DNA from: an uncultured Butyricimonas sp.
Lineage (GTDB): Bacteria > Bacteroidota > Bacteroidia > Bacteroidales > Marinifilaceae
Length of the DNA stretch: 64,000 nucleotides
Direction: 5' to 3'
Assembly: GCA_944320555.1 (NCBI GenBank)
Contig: CALUHX010000001.1
Location: forward strand, 1-64,000
Shown: positions 42,654 through 50,585 of the stretch, one piece after another
Layout: each line of letters opens with the position of its first letter
How positions within the stretch are numbered: position 1 is the first letter of the stretch
Made by a program: the position numbers and the translations under genes
The notes under the pieces: generated by a model
The model's input: the letters and a program-made list of their open reading frames with translations, nothing else
Database searches by the model: none
Told to the model about the DNA's origin: nothing

Positions 42654-43223
42654 TTACCATATAACCTGGCGGCCAAGAAGGGCGACGACAAAAATCAAGG
42701 TGCCGCCCAACTGTTCGCGGAGGAACAGGTAGGCGCGCTTTTTTTGCGTCTTGACGGTATTTTCAGAGATGGAGAGGGCCTCGGCGATTTCTTTCACTTT
42801 GGCTCCTTTCAAGGTTTGCAGCACGATGTCGCGCTGCTGCTCCGGCAAGCGGGAGACCACCTCGTAAAAGCGGGAAATCGCCTCTTCCTCGACTGCCATG
42901 CGAACGGCGTCCTCCTCGGTCACCTGCATCGCCGCCCAGTCCTCATGAACCTGCTGTTTGGCAGCCTTATCCCGAACAAAGTTTAGAGACGCGTGATAAA
43001 CGGAACGATACAAGTATGTGGTGACGGCCCGCATGTCCGTGAACCGGGAGGAGGAACGCCACAATTTCACCAAACAATCCTGCACGACATCCTCCGCGGC
43101 AAAAGAATCGTTCGCTATTTTCGCCGCGTAATTACACAACGGAGCATAGAAATAGCGATACAATTCTTCCCACGCCTTATCGTCTTTCCGAGCAATTCCT
43201 TCTAAAAATTGTTCGACTTCCAT
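42654..43223 (-). CDS. ECF-type RNA polymerase sigma-70 factor
   Basis: This 189-aa protein has sigma region 2 at about residues 10-80 (AWEELYRYFYAPLCNYAAKI, AAEDVVQDCLVKLW, YLYRSVYHASLNFVRD). Region 4 is at about 115-170 (SRLPEQQRDIVLQTLKGAKV, then KEIAEALSISENTVKTQKKRA). Most similar to the FecI-like sigma factors that drive Bacteroidales susCD operons. It should transcribe the fecR-susC-susD locus and be held by FecR. Its ATG lies only five bases after the metG stop, with GAGGTG just upstream; the in-frame ATG at 43244 would overlap metG. It is separated from fecR by the ATPase. Confidence 0.92.
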   Translation of the reverse strand: MEVEQFLEGIARKDDKAWEELYRYFYAPLCNYAAKIANDSFAAEDVVQDCLVKLWRSSSRFTDMRAVTTYLYRSVYHASLNFVRDKAAKQQVHEDWAAMQVTEEDAVRMAVEEEAISRFYEVVSRLPEQQRDIVLQTLKGAKVKEIAEALSISENTVKTQKKRAYLFLREQLGGTLIFVVALLGRQVIW

Positions 43224-43228
43224 ATCTG

Positions 43229-45259
43229 TCACCTCACATCGCACCCCGGCTTGATTTCCTTGTCCGGAGAGACGAAAGAAAGCGAACCGTCGGCATTTTC
43301 CGCCATAAGAATCATTCCTTGGGAAACAATTCCTTTCAATGGCTTCGGTTCCAAATTAACCAACACGCAAACCTGCCGTCCAACCACTTCTTCCGGAGCA
43401 TAGTGTTCCGCTATTCCCGAAACAATCACGCGTTTGTCGATGCCGGTGTCGACGGTCAGTTTCATCAGTTTCTTCGTTTTGGCCACTTTCTCGGCGGTCA
43501 ATATCTTACCCACCCGGATGTCCATCTTCTGGAAATCCTCAAAAGAAACATTCGCTTTCGCGGGAGCCACTTTCGCCGCAGCCATCTCGTTCGCCTTCTT
43601 GGCGGCCTCCAGACGGTCAATCTGCGCCTGAACGGCCTCGTCCTCTATCTTCTCAAACAACAAGCCGGCGGTTCCCAGCAGATGTCCCGCAGGCACGACT
43701 CCGTCGCCCATTTTATCCCACGCCACCACCTCCATATTCATGAAGCCCCGCAATTTCTCGGAAGAGAAAGGCATGAACGGCTCCATGAGGGTCGACAAAT
43801 CCGCCGCGATTTGCAAACAAACGTTCAGTATCGTCCCGACCCGTTCCTTGTCGGTCTTAATCACTTTCCAAGGTTCCGTGTCGGCCAGGTATTTGTTTCC
43901 CAGACGAGCCAAACTCATGGCCTCCTTCAACGCCTCGCGGAAATGAAACCCGTCGAGATTCGTCTCCACGCGCTTCACGATGGCGGGAATCTCCGCCAGG
44001 ACTTCCCTGTCATAGTCAGTCAGTCCGCCACGCTCGGGCACTTTGTTGTCAAAATATTTGGCCGTCAAGACCAGCGTGCGGTTGATGAAGTTTCCGTATA
44101 TGGCCACCAACTCGCTATTGTTGCGCATCTGGAAATCTTTCCATGTGAAGTCGTTGTCTTTCGTCTCGGGAGCGTTGGCCGTCAGCACGTAACGCAACAC
44201 GTCCTGTTTTCCAGGGAAATCCACCAGATACTCGTGCAGCCACACGGCCCAGTTACGGGAGGTGGAAATCTTGTCCCCTTCCAAATTCAGGAACTCGTTC
44301 GCCGGCACATTGTCCGGCAGTATGTAAGAACCCTCGGCTTTCAGCATGGCCGGGAAGATGATGCAATGGAAGACGATATTGTCTTTCCCGATAAAATGAA
44401 TCATCCGGGTCTCCGGGTCTTTCCAATATTTTTCCCATTCCGGAGTAAGGTCCTTTGTCGCTGAAATATAACCGATTGGAGCGTCAAACCACACATACAG
44501 CACTTTACCTTTCGCCTCGTCCAAGGGGACAGGAACACCCCAATTCAAATCACGCGTCACGGCGCGCGGCTGCAACCCGTTGTCCAACCACGACTTGCAT
44601 TGGCCGTAAACGTTGGGCTTCCACTCCTTGTGCTCCTCCAATATCCACTTTTTCAACCAGTCCTCGTATTGGTCAAGCGGCAGATACCAATGCTTCGTCT
44701 CGCGCAACACCGGCTTGTTGCCCGTGATGGCGGAAACGGGATCAATCAAATCTTTCGCGCTCAAACTCGTGCCACAAGCCTCGCACTGGTCCCCATACGC
44801 ACGCTCGTTTCCGCAAAACGGACACTTCCCGACGATATACCTGTCGGCCAGGAACATATCCGCCTGCTCGTCGTAATATTGCATGGAGGTCTTCTCGATG
44901 AATTTTCCCTCGTCATACAATTTTTTGAAAAACGCCGAAGAGGTCTCGTGATGAGTCTTTGAACTCGTGCGGGAATAGATGTCGAAAGAAATCCCCAACT
45001 CGGCAAAAGAATCCTTAATCATCTGATGATAGTGGTCCACTATCGCCTGGGGCGACACGCCCTCTTTCTGCGCCTTAATCGTGATAGGCACCCCATGCTC
45101 GTCGGAGCCACCTATAAAAACCACATCCTCGCCCTTTTTTCGCAGGTAACGGACATAAATGTCGGCGGGAACGTAAACACCCGCCAAATGGCCGATGTGC
45201 ACCGGCCCGTTGGCATACGGCAACGCCGTAGTAATCAGATTTCTTTTAAACTTACTCAT
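43229..45259 (-). CDS. metG: Methionyl-tRNA synthetase
   Basis: This 676-aa class I aminoacyl-tRNA synthetase has the HIGH motif HIGHLAGVY near residue 21, the zinc-binding knuckle [18 protein letters not shown] near 145, and DKISTSRNW in place of KMSKS near 330. A C-terminal tRNA-binding OB-fold (EMAPII/Trbp111-like, about 570-676) has [14 protein letters not shown] and ends in KPGCDVR. It charges tRNA-Met and is essential. It has a divergent promoter with the S66 gene (TATTTTTG at 45294-45301 on its strand). Its stop lies five bases before the ECF sigma start. Confidence 0.97.
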   Translation of the reverse strand: MSKFKRNLITTALPYANGPVHIGHLAGVYVPADIYVRYLRKKGEDVVFIGGSDEHGVPITIKAQKEGVSPQAIVDHYHQMIKDSFAELGISFDIYSRTSSKTHHETSSAFFKKLYDEGKFIEKTSMQYYDEQADMFLADRYIVGKCPFCGNERAYGDQCEACGTSLSAKDLIDPVSAITGNKPVLRETKHWYLPLDQYEDWLKKWILEEHKEWKPNVYGQCKSWLDNGLQPRAVTRDLNWGVPVPLDEAKGKVLYVWFDAPIGYISATKDLTPEWEKYWKDPETRMIHFIGKDNIVFHCIIFPAMLKAEGSYILPDNVPANEFLNLEGDKISTSRNWAVWLHEYLVDFPGKQDVLRYVLTANAPETKDNDFTWKDFQMRNNSELVAIYGNFINRTLVLTAKYFDNKVPERGGLTDYDREVLAEIPAIVKRVETNLDGFHFREALKEAMSLARLGNKYLADTEPWKVIKTDKERVGTILNVCLQIAADLSTLMEPFMPFSSEKLRGFMNMEVVAWDKMGDGVVPAGHLLGTAGLLFEKIEDEAVQAQIDRLEAAKKANEMAAAKVAPAKANVSFEDFQKMDIRVGKILTAEKVAKTKKLMKLTVDTGIDKRVIVSGIAEHYAPEEVVGRQVCVLVNLEPKPLKGIVSQGMILMAENADGSLSFVSPDKEIKPGCDVR

Positions 45260-45293
45260 ACTTTCTCCTCTTCTAATGGCAAAATTTACGGAA

Positions 45294-45301
45294 CAAAAAT
45301 A
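45294..45301 (-). promoter_or_regulatory. -7 element for metG
   Basis: Minus strand TATTTTTG, a TAnnTTTG match 34 bases upstream of the metG ATG. Confidence 0.5.
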
Positions 45302-45323
45302 GGAATTTCCAAAAATTATACGC

Positions 45324-45331
45324 TACTTTCG
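45324..45331 (+). promoter_or_regulatory. -7 element for the S66-family gene
   Basis: TACTTTCG, one base from TAnnTTTG, 21 bases before the ATG at 45353. Confidence 0.4.
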
Positions 45332-45352
45332 TCCAAAATATTTAATACGAAT

Positions 45353-46228
45353 ATGATTCGACCCATCTATTTGCAACCGGGAGACAAAGTGGCGCTCGTC
45401 GCCCCCGCAGGGGTTCCTTCCCACAAAGAAGCGGACGGCATTTCCAAACTGCTGGAGGCATGGGGACTAGTCCCTTCGCCAGGAGAGCACATTTTTGCAG
45501 AGGCGAAACACACGCAAAGGCTAAGCGACTGGCAATCCGCCCTGGACGACGAGGACACAAGAGCCATCTGGTGCATGAACGGCCGATACGGCTCGTTGCA
45601 CATTGTGGAAGAAGCCGACTACTCCACCTTTCAAGGCAATCCCAAATGGATAATCGGCATGGACGACATCACTGTGATTCACGCAAAGTTGTACTCATTA
45701 GGAATCGAAAGCCTGTACGCCTTCACGCCCGACATGCGGGCAGGCATGACGCCGGAAGCCATTGCGCAAGTCCGCAACATCCTGTTCGGCATGGCTTCGG
45801 ACTACGCCCTGCCCCACTCGCGCCACAACCGGTTCGGCTTGGCGGAAGGGGAATTGACAGGGGGGAACCTGAGTTGGGTACACAGTCTCCAAGCCACCCG
45901 GTTCGCACACCACACCCGGGGGACCATCCTGTTCGTCGAAGACTCCACAAACGACCTCGACCTCATAGACAAAAGTATCCGTTGCCTTGAACTCTCCGGG
46001 CTGTTCCAACATATCGCCGGAATGGTCATCGGACAGTTCGGAGAATACGCCACCCCCGACTTTCAAGAGAAGGCGAACAATATCATCCTGTCCGCCATCG
46101 AAAAATACGACTTTCCCGCCTGCTTCAATTTCCCGACGGGCCACCGCTCAGAGAACTATCCCCTCATCTTAGGCGCAGACGCGACTCTCTCAGTAACCTC
46201 AGAAACCAGCCAACTTTGTTTTCTTTAA
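45353..46228 (+). CDS. S66 (LD-carboxypeptidase) family protein with altered nucleophile
   Basis: This 291-aa cytoplasmic protein has the family landmarks LQPGDKVALVAPAG, MNGRYGSLHI, GGNLSW, the Glu of the triad in ILFVEDS (Glu196) and His in PTGHRSEN (His263). LD-carboxypeptidases trim the terminal D-Ala from tetrapeptide muropeptides for recycling. The nucleophilic elbow, normally G-[YHF]-S-D, reads G102-M-D104-D here, so the serine is replaced by aspartate. Activity may be lost or changed. The start at 45353 follows a TACTTTCG -7 box; in-frame upstream residues are antisense to metG. Next comes a truncated toxin gene and a C26-M19 peptidase. Confidence 0.88.
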   Translation: MIRPIYLQPGDKVALVAPAGVPSHKEADGISKLLEAWGLVPSPGEHIFAEAKHTQRLSDWQSALDDEDTRAIWCMNGRYGSLHIVEEADYSTFQGNPKWIIGMDDITVIHAKLYSLGIESLYAFTPDMRAGMTPEAIAQVRNILFGMASDYALPHSRHNRFGLAEGELTGGNLSWVHSLQATRFAHHTRGTILFVEDSTNDLDLIDKSIRCLELSGLFQHIAGMVIGQFGEYATPDFQEKANNIILSAIEKYDFPACFNFPTGHRSENYPLILGADATLSVTSETSQLCFL

Positions 46229-46245
46229 AATAAACGCACCGGAAT

Positions 46246-46277
46246 GTTGCCCAGTTGGGCAACACTCCGTATATTTG
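46246..46277 (+). promoter_or_regulatory. Palindromic operator and promoter of the truncated toxin gene
   Basis: GTTGCCCA-GT-TGGGCAAC (46246-46263) is a perfect 8-bp inverted repeat, followed by the -7 box TATATTTG at 46270-46277, five bases before the ATG. The layout is that of an autoregulated toxin-antitoxin operon, although the antitoxin is missing. Confidence 0.55.
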
Positions 46278-46281
46278 CAGC

Positions 46282-46407
46282 ATGGAACGAAAAATTATCG
46301 CATACAAACATTATTTCGAAGAGTTTTTCTTCCAATTGGACGAAGACACTCAAGATAAATATTGTACGTGGCTAGGTTGCCGCATTGAATTTCACATGCC
46401 ACTATAA
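46282..46407 (+). pseudogene. Truncated HigB/RelE-like toxin (41 aa)
   Basis: The frame reads MERKIIAYKHYFEEFFFQLD then EDTQDKYCTWLGCRIEFHMPL. The first 25 residues match the start of Gp49-like HigB toxins (MEKKIIAYKxYFxEFxxxL, about 110 aa). The remainder, with the catalytic part, is absent and no antitoxin gene follows. Promoter and operator upstream are intact. It is probably a decayed toxin-antitoxin locus. Confidence 0.55.
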
Positions 46408-46436
46408 AACCACAAAACAAGGCAACAAAACGAACC

Positions 46437-48218
46437 ATGAACAACACGATCTACCCGGCCGACCTGACAGAACTGCACCGACACATCGATGCACGGCAAT
46501 CCTACGGAGGCAAACCATTAATCGGAATTTCAGCCAATTACCGGGAAGGCGACTCTTGCATTGAAAACTCCTATGTCCTCTCCATTTTGGAAGCAGGCGG
46601 CCTGCCCGTGCTTCTGCCCGTGCTCACCGACATCGAGGCCTTGCGCGACATTGTGAGCCGTTTGGACGGACTTCTGCTGACCGGAGGAGGCGACATCAAC
46701 CCCCTATACGGAGGCGAAGAACCCATCCCCGCGCTGCAAGACATCGACGTTCCGCGGGACCAATACGATTTCACTCTCGTCAAACTGGCCTCGGACCGTT
46801 GCGTCCCCATCTTCGGCATTTGCCGCGGTCATCAAGTGATAAACCTCGCATTCGGCGGCTCGAATTATCAGGACATACACTCTCAACGCGACACCGCCAC
46901 ATTGAAACACAGCCAATCCCTCAACCGGGAATACGGTTCACACACGGTCACCGTGGAAAAGGAGAGCCTTCTCCACGAAATCCTGCAAACCGACACGCTA
47001 ACTGTCAACTCTTTCCACCACCAAGCCATACGGGAGGCCGCCCCCGGATTCCGCGTCAGCGCCACCTCGGCCGACGGAATCATCGAGGCGATGGAAGGCA
47101 CGCCGGGGCATTCCATATTCAGCGTGCAATGGCATCCGGAGAAAATGGCCGTCCGTCCCGACGGGCAAATGCAAAAACTGTTTCGCCACTTCACGGAAGA
47201 AGCCGCCCTGTTCGCCCGCACAAAAGCCTTCCACGCACGACATTTCATCGTGGACTCCCACTGCGACACTCCAATGAAATTCACCGAAGATTTTGATTTC
47301 AGCCTCCGTCACAACGACGTCAAAGTCGATTTGCCCAAAATGACCGAAGGACTGGAGGACGCCGTATTCATGGTCGCCTACCTCCACCAAGAAGCCCGAG
47401 ACGAGGCCTCGTCACAGGCCGCCACTCAAAAAGCCATCGACATCCTGTATCAAATCGCGGAACAGGCGAAGCGCATGCCGGAACATATCGGAATAGCTTA
47501 CTCCGCCGACAATCTCAAGGCATTGAAAAAGGCAGGGAAAAAAGCCATTTTCCTCGGCATCGAGAACGGATACGCCATCGGGAAGAATCTCGCCAACCTT
47601 TCACTGTTCAGAAGCATGGGCGTCACCTATGTCACCCTGTGCCACAACGGAGACAATGACATCTGCGACTCCTCCCGCGGGAACAACGAACACAATGGGC
47701 TCAGCGATTTCGGACGAGAGGCCGTGCGAGAGATGAACCGATTGGGGATTGTCGTCGACATATCGCACGCAGGCGACCAAACCGTCAGCGACGTGCTGGA
47801 AATCAGCTCCGCCCCGATTATCGCCTCGCACTCCTCATGCCGGGCTTTATGCAACCATCCCCGCAATCTGACTGACGAACAAATTCGAGCCATCGCCCAG
47901 AAAGGAGGAGTCGTCCAAGTCTGCCTGTACGGCCCATTCCTCAAAGAGTCCGGGGAAGCCACCATCGAGGACGCAGTGGCCCATATCAACCACGTCGTCC
48001 AAATAGCCGGCATCGAGCACGTGGGAATCGGCACGGACTTCGACGGCGACGACACGGAACAACTCACCGGCTGCCGGGCTGCCAACGAGCTTCCCCGCCT
48101 CACGATGGAACTGTTCCGCCAAGGCTACTCGGAAGAAGAACTCTCCCTCTTGTGGGGCGGCAACCTATTACGGGTAGTGGCTTCCGCAGAGAGCCTCGCT
48201 GAAAAACAAACAAAATAA
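46437..48218 (+). CDS. Fusion of class I glutamine-amidotransferase-like peptidase (C26) and membrane dipeptidase (M19)
   Basis: This 593-aa protein has two catalytic domains. Residues about 25-255 form a gamma-glutamyl hydrolase/PuuD-like C26 domain: Cys129 in GICRGHQ, His233 and Glu235 in QWHPEK. Residues about 268-585 form an M19 renal-dipeptidase-like domain: His275 and Asp277 in VDSHCDTP, Glu376 in LGIENGY, then DISHAGD and ASHSSCRAL. The first part would cut gamma-glutamyl bonds and the second dipeptides, including D-amino-acid forms, so the pair could finish degradation of muropeptides or gamma-glutamyl peptides. It has no signal peptide. Its neighbour at 45353 is an S66 muropeptide-peptidase relative, which supports a cell-wall-peptide role. 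Confidence 0.9.
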   Translation: MNNTIYPADLTELHRHIDARQSYGGKPLIGISANYREGDSCIENSYVLSILEAGGLPVLLPVLTDIEALRDIVSRLDGLLLTGGGDINPLYGGEEPIPALQDIDVPRDQYDFTLVKLASDRCVPIFGICRGHQVINLAFGGSNYQDIHSQRDTATLKHSQSLNREYGSHTVTVEKESLLHEILQTDTLTVNSFHHQAIREAAPGFRVSATSADGIIEAMEGTPGHSIFSVQWHPEKMAVRPDGQMQKLFRHFTEEAALFARTKAFHARHFIVDSHCDTPMKFTEDFDFSLRHNDVKVDLPKMTEGLEDAVFMVAYLHQEARDEASSQAATQKAIDILYQIAEQAKRMPEHIGIAYSADNLKALKKAGKKAIFLGIENGYAIGKNLANLSLFRSMGVTYVTLCHNGDNDICDSSRGNNEHNGLSDFGREAVREMNRLGIVVDISHAGDQTVSDVLEISSAPIIASHSSCRALCNHPRNLTDEQIRAIAQKGGVVQVCLYGPFLKESGEATIEDAVAHINHVVQIAGIEHVGIGTDFDGDDTEQLTGCRAANELPRLTMELFRQGYSEEELSLLWGGNLLRVVASAESLAEKQTK

Positions 48219-48232
48219 TCGAGAACAAACAA

Positions 48233-48709
48233 ATGCGACATTTCCAAACACACCACATAGGACTGTCATTCATCACTTTCCTGCTTTGCGGCTGCACCCC
48301 GTTAAACTACAGGGCGAACAAGCACTTCACAGAAGAAAAGTGGATTCGGAAAGAACCTGTCTTTTTCAATTTCACTCCCCACCGAACGGGAAGTTACCAG
48401 CCCACTATTTGGCTCCGGCATTCCACGAACTATCTCTATCGGGATTTTCACTGCCTGCTGACCGTCTCGCAAGGCCACCTCGCCATATCTGTAGACACCC
48501 TCCACCTCATGACGACCAACGCCAAGGGAAACTGGATTGGACAAGGCTTGCAAGGATTAAAAACACTCTCTTGTCCTCTTCCCCACACTATCCGACTCGA
48601 CTCCGCTTGCCATTACCAAATCACCATCCAACACTTAATGGAAGACGACACGCTACAAGCTGTCAGAGACGCAGGAATCCTGCTTGAACCGCAAACTCAA
48701 AACAACTAA
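48233..48709 (+). CDS. gldH: GldH family lipoprotein
   Basis: This 158-aa lipoprotein has a hydrophobic start with lipobox (FITFLLCGC). The GldH pattern follows: KWIRKEPVFFNFTPHRTGSY, IWLRHSTNYLYRDFHCLL, TTNAKGNWIGQGLQGL and the closing ITIQHLMEDDTLQAVRDAGILLE. In gliding Flavobacteria GldH is needed for motility, but it is conserved in non-gliding Bacteroidales, where its role is unclear. It follows the fusion peptidase by 14 bases and precedes trmB by 12, so it lies within an operon. Confidence 0.8.
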   Translation: MRHFQTHHIGLSFITFLLCGCTPLNYRANKHFTEEKWIRKEPVFFNFTPHRTGSYQPTIWLRHSTNYLYRDFHCLLTVSQGHLAISVDTLHLMTTNAKGNWIGQGLQGLKTLSCPLPHTIRLDSACHYQITIQHLMEDDTLQAVRDAGILLEPQTQNN

Positions 48710-48721
48710 ATTCAAAAACGC

Positions 48722-49492
48722 ATGGGAAAAAACAAATTGGCAAAATTCGCTGAAATGGAAACATTGAAAAATGTATTCCAACCCCGCCACGAAGAAATAT
48801 TCCGCAACGATTATCGCCTAAAAGGACACTGGGGAGAAAAAGTGTTCCACAACGACGCTCCCATCGTCCTGGAGGTCGGTTGCGGCAAAGGCGAATACAC
48901 CGTGGGACTGGGAAAAATGTACCCCGGGAAGAATTTTATCGGGCTGGACATCAAGGGGGCCCGCATGTGGACAGGAGCCAAACAAGCCGCGCAGGACGAC
49001 ATGCAAAACGTGGCTTTTTTGCGAACCCACGCCGAAATGCTGGACTCCATTTTCGCTCCCGAGGAGATTTCCGAGATATGGATCACGTTCCCGGACCCGC
49101 AGATGGCCAAAGCCCGCAAACGGCTCACAGGCACCCGGTTTCTATCCCTGTACCGCAAAATATTAAAAAACAACGGGCTGATACACCTGAAAACAGACAG
49201 TCCGTTCCTATATCTATACACGTCGGCCCTCGTGGAAGCCAACCGTCTGCCCGTTTTTGTCAACACGAGCGATTTATACGGGAGCGGCTTGACCGACGAC
49301 ATATTGAACATCCGGACTTTTTATGAACAACAATGGCTGGCAAGAGGCAAAACCATCAAATACCTCCAATTCGCCCTACCCCATCAACCGGAACTGGCGG
49401 AACCCGACATTGAAATCGAGAAAGACGACTATCACAGCGAGGCCCGCTTCATGGCCCCCCGTCAAAAGAACAACCATCCACTCAGCAAATAA
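48722..49492 (+). CDS. trmB: tRNA (guanine-N7-)-methyltransferase
   Basis: This 256-aa SAM methyltransferase has TrmB features: VLEVGCGKGEYTVGL (motif I, about residues 44-58), FIGLDIKGARMWTGAKQA, EEISEIWITFPDPQMAKAR with the family's TFPDP, KRLTGTRFLSLYR, and the C-terminal D-x-Y-x-S region. It makes m7G46 in tRNA. It lies in a run with gldH and mnmA, the latter also a tRNA modification gene, 10 bases downstream. Confidence 0.94.
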   Translation: MGKNKLAKFAEMETLKNVFQPRHEEIFRNDYRLKGHWGEKVFHNDAPIVLEVGCGKGEYTVGLGKMYPGKNFIGLDIKGARMWTGAKQAAQDDMQNVAFLRTHAEMLDSIFAPEEISEIWITFPDPQMAKARKRLTGTRFLSLYRKILKNNGLIHLKTDSPFLYLYTSALVEANRLPVFVNTSDLYGSGLTDDILNIRTFYEQQWLARGKTIKYLQFALPHQPELAEPDIEIEKDDYHSEARFMAPRQKNNHPLSK

Positions 49493-49502
49493 CAAACAAA
49501 CC

Positions 49503-50582
49503 ATGGGAAAACGAGTTTTAATGGCCATGAGCGGAGGCATCGACAGCACCGTCGCCGCCATGTTGTTGAAAGAACAAGGATACGAACTCATCGGCGTGAC
49601 ATACCGGGTTTACGACCAAATCGCACAAGCCTGCCTGGAAAAGGAAAAAGGCTGTTGCAGCGTGAACGCCATTTTTGAAGCAAGACACATGGCACAGGAA
49701 CTGGGATTCGAGCACCACATTCTGGACATCCGCCAAGACTTCAAAGAACTCGTCATCCGCGACTTCATCGACGAGTACCTCCACGGCCACACGCCAAACC
49801 CTTGCGTCCTGTGCAATTCCGTCATCAAATGGGGGCGGCTCATCGCCATGGCGGACACCTTGGGATGCGACCACATCGCCACCGGCCATTATGCCCGCAT
49901 CGGACGAGCGGGCGGCAGGTTTTTCCTCCAAAAAGGAGTGGACGAAACCAAAGACCAAACCTATTTCCTGTGGAAACTCACCCAAGAGAATCTGGCCCGC
50001 ACCCTTTTCCCTTTAGGGGAACTTACCAAAAAAGAAGTCCGTCAAATCGCCCTGCGGCGCGGCTACGAACGCCTTTCCCAAAAAAGCGAGAGCCAAGAGA
50101 TTTGCTTCATCCCCGACAACGACTACCGCGCGTTTCTCGCCGAACACGTGGAAAATTATTCTGAAACATTCGGACCGGGACTTTTCGTGGACACTTCCGG
50201 CAAGCCGCTCGGCCGCCACCAAGGATTCCCCAATTACACCATCGGGCAACGCAAAGGACTAGGCATCGCACTGGGCCGCCCCATGTTTGTCGTTTCCATC
50301 GACCCGTTACGCAATGAAGTCGTCCTCGGCACACGGGAAGAACTCCAAGGCACCACCTTTCAGGCAAACCACGTCAATCTCATGAAATACGAGTCCATCC
50401 CCGACGGACTGGAAGTGACCGCCAAAATCCGCTACCGGAATGCCGGCGTGCCCGCCCTGCTCCATCCGCAAGACGGACACATCCGCGGTGAGTGCCAAAC
50501 GCCGGTCGACTCCATCACCCCGGGGCAAAGCGTGGTGTTTTACGAAGGAAGCGATGTCGTCGGAGGCGGCATTCTCGCCTGA
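49503..50582 (+). CDS. mnmA: tRNA 2-thiouridine(34) synthase
   Basis: This 359-aa protein has the PP-loop SGGIDSTVAA at the N-terminus, the catalytic cysteines in NPCVLCNSVIKWG (about residue 100) and SQEICFIPDNDY (about 200), and a C-terminal beta-barrel typical of MnmA. It thiolates U34 of Glu, Gln and Lys tRNAs using persulfide sulfur. The ATG at 49503 is fixed by the family start MGKRVLMAMSGG. Bacteroidota often have two paralogues. It is convergent with the purF-like gene, with stops four bases apart. Confidence 0.94.
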   Translation: MGKRVLMAMSGGIDSTVAAMLLKEQGYELIGVTYRVYDQIAQACLEKEKGCCSVNAIFEARHMAQELGFEHHILDIRQDFKELVIRDFIDEYLHGHTPNPCVLCNSVIKWGRLIAMADTLGCDHIATGHYARIGRAGGRFFLQKGVDETKDQTYFLWKLTQENLARTLFPLGELTKKEVRQIALRRGYERLSQKSESQEICFIPDNDYRAFLAEHVENYSETFGPGLFVDTSGKPLGRHQGFPNYTIGQRKGLGIALGRPMFVVSIDPLRNEVVLGTREELQGTTFQANHVNLMKYESIPDGLEVTAKIRYRNAGVPALLHPQDGHIRGECQTPVDSITPGQSVVFYEGSDVVGGGILA

Positions 50583-50585
50583 AAG

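Noticed and set aside
42517..42732. 71-codon plus-strand frame with KIKRNN repeats
   Set aside because: It starts at TTG, runs into the 3' end of the sigma gene and owes its repeats to the 33-bp DNA repeats; treated as a DNA repeat, not a gene.
45026..45352. N-terminal extension of the S66-family protein
   Set aside because: The region is antisense to metG and lies upstream of the -7 box; the family N-terminus starts at 45353.
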